32,099 bases of DNA from NCBI GenBank assembly GCA_017465845.1, contig JAFTVH010000144.1, positions 1 to 32,099 of the forward strand, given 5' to 3'. Below, in pieces: positions 15,702 to 23,654 of this stretch (positions are counted from its first letter, which is position 1; each line of letters begins with the position of its first letter). The DNA is from Lachnospiraceae bacterium (GTDB lineage: Bacteria; Bacillota; Clostridia; Lachnospirales; Lachnospiraceae). The notes under the pieces were generated by a model that was not told where the DNA came from, did not search any database, and was given only the letters and a program-made list of their open reading frames with translations. A program made the translations under genes and the position numbers.

Positions 15702-16520
15702 ATGAAAAAGAAATTACGGATTTATCTTCCCTTCGCATCCAATGAATTAAAACGTCAGATGGCTTATAAAGGTGCCTTTTACCTGTTTATTTTTATCAGC
15801 CTGTTCGGTTCCTTTATCCAGTACTTTCTTTGGATGGCTATCTACGGAAGCGCGGAGAATTCTGTGCTGGGTGGCCTGACACGGGAAGAGATGGTGGTCT
15901 ATATTTTTATGGTATACGTGACCGGTTCTGTGGTGATGATCAGTATCTCAGACTGGGTCAGTGATGATGTGGTCAAGGGCACTGTGGCAATGAATCTGAT
16001 CAAGCCCATTGACTACCGAATGAGCCTGATTTCCAGGGCAATGGGGCAGGTGGTGTATCGTTTTCTGGTACCGGGAGTGTTTATCTGGATTGGTCTGGAG
16101 ATTTATAAAGTGACTGTACTGGGACTGTCGGTTACCGGTGTGACCAATGTACTGCTGTATCTGGCAAGCTGCATTATGAGCTTTTTTATTTATGTATTAT
16201 TTGATTTCTGTTTTGGAATGGTGGCCTTTTTTACCACTTATATATTCGGAATGCTGATGGCAAAGGAGGCCCTTTTAAGCTTTCTGACCGGTCAGCTGAT
16301 TCCCTTGAGCTTCTTCCCTGAAGTGGTGCAGAAGGTGTTTGATTATCTGCCTTTTTCATCCATGGTGTATACACCGGTGATGATCTATCTGGGAAAATAC
16401 AGTGATGCGCAGTTGTGCTTTGTACTGGCAAGACAGGCAGCCTGGGTGGTTATTTTGTATGTGCTCGGCAGCCTCATCTGGAAGCAGGTGACCAAGCGGC
16501 TTGTGGTACTTGGCGGCTAA
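15702..16520 (+). CDS. ABC-2 exporter permease, first subunit
   Basis: A 272-residue integral membrane protein with about six spans, including GAFYLFIFISLFGSFIQYFL near residue 25 and a hydrophobic run ending LIPLSFFPEVVQKVFDYLPF, typical of ABC-2 membrane_6 permeases (COG4587). The start at 15702 (MKKKLRIY) is preceded by GGGGAG at 6 bases; an upstream in-frame start would overlap the ATPase gene. The gap to the ATPase gene is 16 bases, and the next permease begins 14 bases after the stop. Confidence 0.9.
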   Translation: MKKKLRIYLPFASNELKRQMAYKGAFYLFIFISLFGSFIQYFLWMAIYGSAENSVLGGLTREEMVVYIFMVYVTGSVVMISISDWVSDDVVKGTVAMNLIKPIDYRMSLISRAMGQVVYRFLVPGVFIWIGLEIYKVTVLGLSVTGVTNVLLYLASCIMSFFIYVLFDFCFGMVAFFTTYIFGMLMAKEALLSFLTGQLIPLSFFPEVVQKVFDYLPFSSMVYTPVMIYLGKYSDAQLCFVLARQAAWVVILYVLGSLIWKQVTKRLVVLGG

Positions 16521-16534
16521 AGAGGGGGGAGAAT

Positions 16535-17338
16535 ATGGTAAAGAAAGTAAAGCGTTATTTCAGACTTTATAAAGTGCTGATCTCACAGTTTTTTAAGGTG
16601 ATCTTACAATCCAAAGTGGACTTCCTGATGGGACTTCTGGGATTTTTCCTGACACAGGTTATGGGAATCGCTTTCCTGTATCTGGTGTTTGAGCAGATTC
16701 CTTCTCTGCAGGGATGGACGCTGGACCAACTGATATTCATATACGGTTTTGCCCAGATACCGAGAGGTATCGACCATCTTTTGACTGATAATATCTGGAT
16801 GGTGGCATGGCGGCTGGTCATCAACGGAGATTTTGACAGATATATGCTGAGGCCTATGAACATTTTCTTTCAGGTGATTGCGGAGAAACTGCAGCCGGAT
16901 GCATTGGGTGAACTTCTGATTGGAGCCATTCTGGTAGTAATTTCTCTGGGAAAAGGAATTGTGATCGTGGATGCGGGACGAATCCTGCTGTTCGTGGTGT
17001 CTGTCCTTGCAGGAGCGTTGATCTATACCTCCATTAAGCTCTTTTTTGCTTCACTGGCTTTCTGGGTGAAGATCAGCGGACCTTTTTTGCAGGTGGCTTA
17101 TGAAATGGCCAATTTTGCAAAGTATCCTACCGAGATCTATGCAAAAGCAATCCGCTTTATCATTACCTGGGTGATTCCATTTGCCTTTGTGGCATATCTG
17201 CCCGCCAGCTTTTTCCTGAAACAGGAAGTGTCGGCTGCGGTAATCGGGATTGAATATATGATTGCAGTGGTGTTCTGGTGCATCGCCTATGCAGTGTTCA
17301 ATCATGGGACAAAAGTGTATGAAAGCGCCGGGAATTGA
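16535..17338 (+). CDS. ABC-2 exporter permease, second subunit
   Basis: A 267-residue membrane protein of the COG3694 type, the usual partner of the previous permease. Hydrophobic segments include FLMGLLGFFLTQVMGIAFLY and ILLFVVSVLAGALIY. The conserved FIYGFAQIPRGIDHLLTDNIW block and the FAKYPTEIYAKAIRF segment are both seen in this family. AGAGGGGGGA precedes the ATG at 16535. It should form a heterodimer with the first permease. Confidence 0.9.
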   Translation: MVKKVKRYFRLYKVLISQFFKVILQSKVDFLMGLLGFFLTQVMGIAFLYLVFEQIPSLQGWTLDQLIFIYGFAQIPRGIDHLLTDNIWMVAWRLVINGDFDRYMLRPMNIFFQVIAEKLQPDALGELLIGAILVVISLGKGIVIVDAGRILLFVVSVLAGALIYTSIKLFFASLAFWVKISGPFLQVAYEMANFAKYPTEIYAKAIRFIITWVIPFAFVAYLPASFFLKQEVSAAVIGIEYMIAVVFWCIAYAVFNHGTKVYESAGN

Positions 17339-17369
17339 CTGCGTAACTTGACATGGAAGGAGAAAAATT

Positions 17370-18284
17370 ATGATTTTTCCGGAAAAACTGGAACCGGGTG
17401 ATGTGATTGGTCTGGTTGCACCTTCATCCCCTGTTGCTTCAGACAAAATTGATGAATGTGTTGTACTTTTGCAAAATATGGGTTATCGGGTGAAAGAAGG
17501 TGCCAGCTGTCGAAAGACATATCACGGATATCTGGCCGGAAGGGATGAGGAACGAGCCAAAGATATCAATGATATGTTCGCTGATAAGGATGTGAAAGCC
17601 ATTTTTTGCCTGAGGGGAGGAAACGGCAGTGTTCGAATAATGGATTTATTGGATTATGAAATGATTAAGCGGAATCCTAAAATATTTGTAGGTTATTCGG
17701 ATATTACGAATCTGCTTATAGCATTTAATACCTTGTGCGGTTTCGTTACATATCATGGTCCTATGGTCTATTCCAATATGCTGAAACACTATGATCCTTA
17801 TACGAAAGCAGGCTTTGAGGCTGTTCTGAATATGAAGGAGCAGTATATATTTCAGAATCCACCTGAAAAAGAGATAAACGTACTGGTACCCGGAAAGGCT
17901 GTCGGCCAGCTGGTCGGAGGTAATTTATCCCTGCTGATCAATATGCTGGGGACCTATTGGGCACCGAGCTTTCAGGATAAGATATTGTTCATAGAAGACA
18001 TCTATGAAAATATTCCCAATATTGATCGGATGGTCTGCCAGATGAAAGCTTTGGGGATTTTCGAACAGATAGCCGGATTGCTCATTGGTGATTTCAGTGA
18101 ATGTGAAAATGAGTACGATTCCAATTTCCTGATCAATGAGTATATACAGGATCAGTTCGCTGATTTAAAGGTTCCTGTTATGTATAACATCGGAGTCGGG
18201 CATTGTTATCCTACCGGAAGCCTGATTATGGGGTGTGATTGCCGGATTGATACCGATAAAAAAGAGATTATATTAAAAAGATAA
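17370..18284 (+). CDS. S66-family LD-carboxypeptidase-like protein (MccF type)
   Basis: A 304-residue cytoplasmic serine peptidase homologue. The S66 triad is intact: nucleophile in GYSDIT (S110), then FIED (E209) and VGHCYPTG (H278). It begins EKLEPGDVIGLVAPSSP, as in LdcA/MccF, and has FCLRGGNGSVRIMDLLDYE. LdcA enzymes trim murein tetrapeptides during recycling; MccF enzymes cleave microcin-C-type toxins and give self-immunity. The gene lies 31 bases after the exporter genes with AAGGAG in front of the ATG, so it may be co-transcribed with them. An exporter plus MccF-like peptidase could be a self-protection set, but this is inference. Confidence 0.9.
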   Translation: MIFPEKLEPGDVIGLVAPSSPVASDKIDECVVLLQNMGYRVKEGASCRKTYHGYLAGRDEERAKDINDMFADKDVKAIFCLRGGNGSVRIMDLLDYEMIKRNPKIFVGYSDITNLLIAFNTLCGFVTYHGPMVYSNMLKHYDPYTKAGFEAVLNMKEQYIFQNPPEKEINVLVPGKAVGQLVGGNLSLLINMLGTYWAPSFQDKILFIEDIYENIPNIDRMVCQMKALGIFEQIAGLLIGDFSECENEYDSNFLINEYIQDQFADLKVPVMYNIGVGHCYPTGSLIMGCDCRIDTDKKEIILKR

Positions 18285-18301
18285 ACATCGTTTTTCGCCA
18301 A

Positions 18302-18481
18302 ATTGAAGATACGTCTTTCATGTGGCAACTCTATACTGCAGTGTTCGCTATTGCAAGAATTGTTGGGTGAAGTGCCCAACGTATTGATGAATTAATCTGC
18401 AAAGATAAGATCATCTGTCCGGCTTACATGAGTGTGATGGATGAAAGGTTAAATAGCGGTGAACAAAAATCTCCAAACTGA
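18302..18481 (+). pseudogene. Citrate synthase relic (C-terminal end with internal stop)
   Basis: The frame starting at 18302 reads MWQLYTAVFAIARIVG, a stop at 18368-18370, then SAQRIDELICKDKIICPAYM. This matches the citrate synthase C-terminus (ELFTPLFAIARIVGWCAHRIEEL then KIIRPAY), with the conserved tryptophan codon TGG changed to TGA. The conserved ending is replaced by an unrelated tail that stops at 18479-18481. Nothing of the upstream 300 or more residues is present. Confidence 0.68.
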
Positions 18482-18506
18482 GTAATTTGTTTCAGTTTGG
18501 AGATTT
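18467..18506 (-). terminator. 15-bp perfect stem, terminator of the XRE gene
   Basis: Positions 18467-18481 and 18492-18506 are exact complements with a 10-base loop. On the minus strand the stem is followed by TTTTTG, so it should end transcription of the XRE regulator. On the plus strand the T run is weak. Confidence 0.85.
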
Positions 18507-18548
18507 AAGTGACTTTGCTGTTATTATAAGGATTTTAGATGATGTTAA

Positions 18549-18899
18549 CTAAATCCGGTAATTTGAATTTTGCTTGTAATTAATAATATCTTTTATGATT
18601 TTCAGCAAAGCTTCCTGGTCATTAACAGTTTGATTAATAATAAGAGAATAACACTGATTAGCGATGTTTTCAGATTTCTTCTTTGCAACGATATTTTCAA
18701 AAAGCTGTGACATAGGATAATCTAAAGCTAAACAAATTTTTTCTATACTTTCCAGAGTTGCGTTTTTTTCACCACGTTCCAGTTGTCCTATATAAGTTGG
18801 ATGTAATCCAGCTAATTCTGCAACTTTTTCTTGACTATATCCCATTTCTCGTCGTTTTGCTCTTAAGCGATCTCCTACAATTTGGGCGATATCAGACAT
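18549..18899 (-). CDS. XRE-family helix-turn-helix regulator
   Basis: A 116-residue protein with a single cro/C1-type helix-turn-helix at residues 8-62: LRAKRREMGYSQEKVAELAG, then PTYIGQLERGEKNATLESIEKI. The remaining 50 residues are helical, without a known ligand domain. AGGAGGTGGGG lies 4-5 bases before the ATG. It is divergent from the lipoprotein gene, and ACTATT repeats fill the shared upstream region, so it probably controls that gene and itself. Base composition is clearly more AT-rich than the flanking genes. Confidence 0.93.
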   Translation of the reverse strand: MSDIAQIVGDRLRAKRREMGYSQEKVAELAGLHPTYIGQLERGEKNATLESIEKICLALDYPMSQLFENIVAKKKSENIANQCYSLIINQTVNDQEALLKIIKDIINYKQNSNYRI

Positions 18900-18949
18900 A
18901 ACCCCACCTCCTAGAATAGTTCAATATTTTCAAAAAACTCTTATTCTAT

Positions 18950-18985
18950 ACTATTATTATTAAAAACTATTTAAAACAGACTATT
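18950..18985. promoter_or_regulatory. ACTATT repeats, probable operator between XRE and lipoprotein genes
   Basis: ACTATT occurs at 18950-18955, 18966-18971 and 18980-18985 (spacings 16 and 14), with its complement AATAGT at 18915-18920. The last copy overlaps the first two bases of the -35 box of the lipoprotein promoter, a position suited to repression. Confidence 0.45.
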
Positions 18986-19012
18986 GACACTGGAAAAGAC
19001 GAGATATATACT
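18984..19012 (+). promoter_or_regulatory. Promoter of the WG-repeat lipoprotein gene
   Basis: A perfect TTGACA (18984-18989) is followed after 17 bases by TATACT (19007-19012). The expected start site leaves a leader of about 55 bases. Confidence 0.88.
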
Positions 19013-19074
19013 ATAAATACTGAACCAATACTAAAAGTATAAAAAAGTGATAAATAAACGGGGAGCGTGTCAAA

Positions 19075-21438
19075 ATGAAGAAATGGATTAGTATCATATT
19101 AGGCTGCGTGTGCGCTATTTTAGCATGTGCCTGCGCATCTGAAAAAAACGATGAGGTAAAATTTTCCACAGAAAAAGATTTAACAGTGGAATACGGAGAT
19201 TATGAAGTAATTGAGGAAAAAAATATTCCTGTAGAAGACGATGTTACAATGAAAACCTCAAGTAATGCTTCATGTATTGGTGAAGACTACACTTTAGATA
19301 ACAATTCATGCATTATTCCTTTACCGAGGAGTAATAATGTTGATTTAGAGGGATGGGCAATATGTATCAAAGTAGATGGCAACTTTAAGCTTTCTGACGT
19401 ACAATATTTAAACGGTTTAGACAAAAATGGTGAAATTGTCGATACACATTTAAACTATGAACTAAAAGATAATTTGCTTTATATTACACCGGATCAATAT
19501 AAAATGGAAGGAGATAGCATAGTAATTGATGATGAAATAGATGTAGATTCTTCATTAACAAGCTATGCAAAAATAATTCATTCAAGCGATGCAGATAATC
19601 TCGGAATAATTATTTCCTTAAAGGATAACGAGATTTTGCAAGCAATAGTTTATTATACATATGAAGAAGTATTATACACTTATATGCCTTCGGCAAAATA
19701 TTATGCAGATGAAAAACATATTACAGGATGCAAATATGGATTTTCTGAAGGAGTTTGTTGGGTGGAAACATCTCATGACGATTTTAATACGACATCACTA
19801 AGTCTCATCAATTACAATGGTGATATATTGGCTTCATTCGACACAGATAATCTATTAGAATATTCTAATTTTGAAAATGGTATGTCCATAATAAAAAGAG
19901 AAGATTCTTCTACAGAAATGATTAATTCCGAAGGTGAAGTGGTAATAGCTGTTGATGCGTTGGGGAAAGTGATTTCTACACAACTTGCAGAAATTAATGA
20001 AAACGTGAGTGCCGAATTATTTCGGGGTGGATATATTTTATTGAAAAAAGAGGAATCAAGTTTTAATAGTTCTAACACATATGTAGCTTTAGTTGACGGT
20101 AATGGTAATTACATAATAGATTGGGCGGACCAAAAAGATTTTTTCCCTCAAGGATGTGTTCGCTTTAAATATATGGGGAATGATACATTTGCATTTAGTT
20201 CAAATTCGCATAGTATTATTGATGATAAAATAAATGAAACTGTTTTTTACAATATTGAAACAAAAGTGTATTCGCCACGCGTTAGTTTTTATGACATGCA
20301 CTTATATAGTTTGCTTACTTTAGAGGATGATTTTGATATGAATAGTTGGGTTATTGCGGGTGATGGCAATAAATTGGGAAGTAATATTTATGTTATAAAT
20401 ACCAGGAATGGAGCATGTTACAATCTTGGCAGTTTTTACGATGACTATTTATTTGGAAAGTATTCTGATGATTGCTTTGTAATGATAGGCATGGATAATG
20501 ATCACGTATGTAGGTTTGGAATATTTGATACAAATGAATGTGTTTACAAAGATCTTAATTTTCCATATTTAAGTAAAATAGATGATGTACCGGTTTTAAG
20601 ACATACGTCGTCAACAGCAATAACGAGAACTTATAGTGATGAGGTAGGATATTTCTTTAGCGATAATGCACTGTTACTTGGTATGAAAGGTGAGGATGGT
20701 CTGCAATATTTTACATTGATTAATAAGTCGGGTGAAATGGTCATTGAGCCAACACTTGGAGAAGCTGAGAAAGGTTTAGGGGAAGGCAGATTTCTGGTAA
20801 AAATTGATGACAAATACTGTGTGTTGGATAATAACGGTAAAGAAGTATTTAGTACTGTAAAAGTAAATGATAAAGAATTAAGTATTAGCAGTATTACTTC
20901 ATATAAAGAAGGACTTGCGCATGTGAATTTGTCTTCCGGCTGGAGTGGTTTTGTTGATGTGAACGGAGAAGTAGTGTTCGTAGGAAGTTATGTTTCAGAC
21001 GTGAGTTTGAAAGAAGACAATTTCGCAAGCGGTGATGAAGAAGATAGTATATTGGGATTGTTTACATTAAAGGAAACCAAAATAAGTGATAATACCATTA
21101 GCTTGTTACCTGTATATGAAGACGTATATAATGCGGAAAAAGGCTTATATGAATATACAATTAATTACAATAAATTGCAGGGCTCATATATACTACATAA
21201 GATATCGGGTATTATTGAAGTAGAAGCAAATAGTGAAGAGGCAATAGAGACGGTTAGTTTTTCCGCAGAACCAACATACATAAATAAAGAAAAAATTATG
21301 TCGTATTTATGCCAACTCTATGGAGAGTCTTATGAAAAATTGGAGAGAAACACTTTGCGATGGAGTACGGGAATTATGAATATTGATTATTCATTAACAG
21401 AACAAAATCTTAATATTCTATGGTATTTAAAAGAATAA
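19075..21438 (+). CDS. Large WG-repeat lipoprotein, function unknown
   Basis: A 787-residue exported protein. Its signal peptide ends in the lipobox I-L-A-C with lipidated C18, so it should be anchored on the outer face of the membrane. WG-repeat-like units (a glycine/aromatic turn, then a beta strand, then a D/N-G-E/N strand) can be seen near residues 219-262, 264-292, 315-350, 560-605 and 609-650, for example GFVDVNGEVVFVG. The sequence is acidic and AT-rich in codon choice. No catalytic motif is visible. It is first in a likely two-gene unit with the membrane/coiled-coil protein and has a consensus promoter facing the XRE gene. WG repeats are generally thought to act in binding; a sensor or surface-binding role is only a guess. 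Confidence 0.85.
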   Translation: MKKWISIILGCVCAILACACASEKNDEVKFSTEKDLTVEYGDYEVIEEKNIPVEDDVTMKTSSNASCIGEDYTLDNNSCIIPLPRSNNVDLEGWAICIKVDGNFKLSDVQYLNGLDKNGEIVDTHLNYELKDNLLYITPDQYKMEGDSIVIDDEIDVDSSLTSYAKIIHSSDADNLGIIISLKDNEILQAIVYYTYEEVLYTYMPSAKYYADEKHITGCKYGFSEGVCWVETSHDDFNTTSLSLINYNGDILASFDTDNLLEYSNFENGMSIIKREDSSTEMINSEGEVVIAVDALGKVISTQLAEINENVSAELFRGGYILLKKEESSFNSSNTYVALVDGNGNYIIDWADQKDFFPQGCVRFKYMGNDTFAFSSNSHSIIDDKINETVFYNIETKVYSPRVSFYDMHLYSLLTLEDDFDMNSWVIAGDGNKLGSNIYVINTRNGACYNLGSFYDDYLFGKYSDDCFVMIGMDNDHVCRFGIFDTNECVYKDLNFPYLSKIDDVPVLRHTSSTAITRTYSDEVGYFFSDNALLLGMKGEDGLQYFTLINKSGEMVIEPTLGEAEKGLGEGRFLVKIDDKYCVLDNNGKEVFSTVKVNDKELSISSITSYKEGLAHVNLSSGWSGFVDVNGEVVFVGSYVSDVSLKEDNFASGDEEDSILGLFTLKETKISDNTISLLPVYEDVYNAEKGLYEYTINYNKLQGSYILHKISGIIEVEANSEEAIETVSFSAEPTYINKEKIMSYLCQLYGESYEKLERNTLRWSTGIMNIDYSLTEQNLNILWYLKE

Positions 21439-21504
21439 TAGTTTTGTACATTTTAGTAAAAGGAGAGTAAGAAATATTTAGCAAGGAGGTCCTGTTGTAA
21501 AGAG

Positions 21505-22476
21505 ATGAATTACGATGAAATTAAAAACTATTTATCAATATTAGTTGATATGGAAAAGAATATGTATATACAAGAGTGTATGCTTCGCGAGTTGTCAAAT
21601 AAATATGCACGTTTAGGAATCAAAAGAGATTTTCGTCTGCCGGAGCAGCATCAGGCAAGTGCTGACTATATGGAAGAAATAGGAACAGTCGGTATTGTAA
21701 TAGGTGTAATCGTTGCAATTATAGTAACGATATTTAACTTTGGGTCAATGTGGAATGGCAGTTGGGGGATTTTTGCAATATTTGGAGCTCCGGTAGTTGG
21801 CGTTTTTTGGGGATTATGTGCAGGTGGTGTATTTGGACTTATATTGGGACTGATTATTGCCACGGAAAAGAAGAAACAGTATCAAAAAAAATTAGATGAT
21901 GAATATAGGTTTGAGATAAAAGAGTATCAAAGACAAACGAAAGATGATGAAAAAAGAGTCAATAACGAAATATTAAGGAAAAAATTTATTAGTCAACAGT
22001 TAGAGTTACTTAAAGAACAATATGTAAATACGAAACGTAATTTGGAAGTATTATATGACTACAATATCATTCATGATGATTATAAATATGATATTGTTGC
22101 AATCTGCTCTTTCTATCAATATTTTGATAAAAAGAGAACTTTGAGTCTGGGATTTGATTCAAAAACAGGTGATAAGGGAGCTTATAACATTTATGAAGAA
22201 GAGAAAAGGCTGGGAATTATTATAAGCAAGCTGGATGATGTACTAAATAAACTGGATATGGTTATTGAAAATCAGCGTACTATTGCGGATACCTTAAATC
22301 AAGCGAATAATACGATTAATTATTTGAATGGAAATATTCAGAAAATGTGTAATCAAATTAATTCAGTTAATGCCTCAATAGAGAATCAAACAGCAATTGA
22401 GGCATATAACAATGAGAGAATACAAAAGGAACTGGATTATATAAATACCATGAATATCATTTATAAATGGCATTGA
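21505..22476 (+). CDS. Membrane protein with coiled-coil tail, uncharacterised
   Basis: A 323-residue protein I cannot assign to a named family. Residues 1-55 are cytoplasmic-like. Membrane segments lie at 61-79 and as a hairpin at 87-119, the second very glycine-rich (GVFWGLCAGGVFGLILGL). A charged coiled coil spans about 121-180. The block CSFYQYFDKKRTLSLGF with DKGAYNIYEEEKRL (about 205-240) resembles, from memory, a conserved uncharacterised Firmicutes family. The C-terminus (240-310) is a second coiled coil rich in Asn/Gln. The best ribosome binding site, AGGAGG (21484-21489), is 15 bases from the ATG, unusually far. It follows the lipoprotein gene by 66 bases and shares its AT-rich composition, so the two are probably one unit. 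Confidence 0.8.
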   Translation: MNYDEIKNYLSILVDMEKNMYIQECMLRELSNKYARLGIKRDFRLPEQHQASADYMEEIGTVGIVIGVIVAIIVTIFNFGSMWNGSWGIFAIFGAPVVGVFWGLCAGGVFGLILGLIIATEKKKQYQKKLDDEYRFEIKEYQRQTKDDEKRVNNEILRKKFISQQLELLKEQYVNTKRNLEVLYDYNIIHDDYKYDIVAICSFYQYFDKKRTLSLGFDSKTGDKGAYNIYEEEKRLGIIISKLDDVLNKLDMVIENQRTIADTLNQANNTINYLNGNIQKMCNQINSVNASIENQTAIEAYNNERIQKELDYINTMNIIYKWH

Positions 22477-22478
22477 AA

Positions 22479-23318
22479 TTAATTGTAAGTTGATTGCATC
22501 CCAAGCTGCCAAAAAGCCACCGCGCTGGCTGCTGCCACATTCAACGAGTCCACTCCATGAGCCATAGGAATGCGCACTGTATAATCGCAGTCTGCAATTG
22601 TAGAGGAAGCCAGACCGTCACCTTCTGTGCCCAGCACGATAGCCAGTTTCTCCTCAGCCATTAGCCGTGGATCATCAATACTGATGGAATCGTCGCTCAA
22701 TGCCATGGCAGCAGTCTTAAAGCCCAGTTCCTTTAAAAGTGTCATACCCGGCTGCGGCCATGCTGCTTCTTCATTCCCAAGAAATGTCCAAGGTATCTGA
22801 AAGACAGTACCCATGCTGACTCTGATGGAACGTCTGTACAGTGGATTGCTGCACGCAGGGGTGAGCAGTACTGCATCAATATTCAGTGCTGCAGCAGAGC
22901 GGAATATGGCACCAATATTGGTAGGATTCATGATATTTTCCAATATTGCAATCCGACGGGCATCTGCGCATACTTCCTCCACAGCGGGCAACTTCGGACG
23001 AAGCATGGCACAAAGCACACCGCGGGTCAGTTGAAAGCCGGTGAGTTGTGTCAGAACATCAAATTCAGCGGTATAGACAGGAATATCTCCGCAGCGTGCA
23101 ATGACTTCCTGCGCCTGCCCCGTGATATGTTTTCGTTCCAGTAAAAGAGAAACAGGAACACATCCGGCAGCGAGAGCGCGCTCAATTACCTTGGGGCTTT
23201 CTGCAATGAAAAGTCCTTTTTCGGGTTCGTGGCGGTTGAGTAATTGATTCTCTGTAAGGCGGGCGTAGACATCAAGTTCCGGGGCAGCGAAGTCAGTTAT
23301 TTCAATAATATTTGGCAT
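22479..23318 (-). CDS. TrmH/SpoU-family RNA 2'-O-methyltransferase
   Basis: A 279-residue SPOUT methyltransferase. The N-terminus (25-100) resembles the substrate-binding domain of rRNA methylases (KGLFIAESPKVIERAL). The SPOUT motifs are complete: NPTNIGAIFRSA (N134, R140), LGTEGDGL (229-236) and IPMAHGVDSLNVAAASAVAF (250-269), which form the deep knot that binds S-adenosylmethionine. It methylates a ribose in rRNA or tRNA; the target base cannot be deduced. AAGGAGA precedes the ATG. Its 3' end lies 2 bases from the stop of the convergent coiled-coil gene, with no terminator between, so the transcripts probably overlap. Confidence 0.92.
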   Translation of the reverse strand: MPNIIEITDFAAPELDVYARLTENQLLNRHEPEKGLFIAESPKVIERALAAGCVPVSLLLERKHITGQAQEVIARCGDIPVYTAEFDVLTQLTGFQLTRGVLCAMLRPKLPAVEEVCADARRIAILENIMNPTNIGAIFRSAAALNIDAVLLTPACSNPLYRRSIRVSMGTVFQIPWTFLGNEEAAWPQPGMTLLKELGFKTAAMALSDDSISIDDPRLMAEEKLAIVLGTEGDGLASSTIADCDYTVRIPMAHGVDSLNVAAASAVAFWQLGMQSTYN

Positions 23319-23370
23319 GTATCATAATCTCCTTGAGAAAAATCGTCAGTGCGGGCTCCTACGCACACAG

Positions 23371-23519
23371 GGTAACAGTTCAGACGCGCCATTCGCAAAG
23401 CCGCACCTACGGTGCTTTCCGCTGCTCATAATCTGGCGCTCAGCACAAGCCCATATGCATGCACAAAATCATGCGAGCCTGATTTTGTGCATGCATACGG
23501 ACTTGTCTGAACTGTTACC
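23371..23519. repeat. Branched palindromic repeat element
   Basis: Outer arms GGTAACAGTTCAGAC (23371-23385) and its exact complement (23505-23519) enclose two inner arms. Arm one: GCGCCA (23386-23391) pairs with TGGCGC (23434-23439) and contains GCACC/GGTGC (23403-23415). Arm two: a 17-bp perfect stem of 23455-23471 with 23480-23496 around an 8-base loop, extended imperfectly outward by ACAAG/CTTGT. It sits in the 336-base gap upstream of both trmH and spoIVA. The compact cloverleaf shape suggests a dispersed repeat of the MITE/REP kind. Confidence 0.8.
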
Positions 23520-23597
23520 GCACAGGTTGTTGTTCTGAGCGCATGGCTGAATAGTAATATAGATTATAGCGCCAGGACAGAAGGCTGTCAAATAGAA

Positions 23598-23626
23598 GAA
23601 TAATCAAAATCCCTCCCGCATATACA
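23598..23626 (+). promoter_or_regulatory. Probable sigma-E promoter of spoIVA
   Basis: GAATAAT (23598-23604) fits the sigma-E -35 consensus GHATAHT. CATATACA (23619-23626), 14 bases on, fits seven of eight positions of CATAHAHT. spoIVA is a classic sigma-E gene in Bacillus, which supports the match. The start site would be near 23632-23634. Confidence 0.65.
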
Positions 23627-23652
23627 TATACCAGTATATGCAGGAGGTTTTT
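23612..23652 (+). promoter_or_regulatory. Terminator-like hairpin holding the spoIVA ribosome binding site
   Basis: CCTCC-C-GCATATAC (23612-23625) pairs with GTATATGC-A-GGAGG (23634-23647) with one mismatch, followed by five T residues. The 3' arm contains the AGGAGG that serves the ATG at 23655. Confidence 0.75.
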
Positions 23653-23654
23653 CT

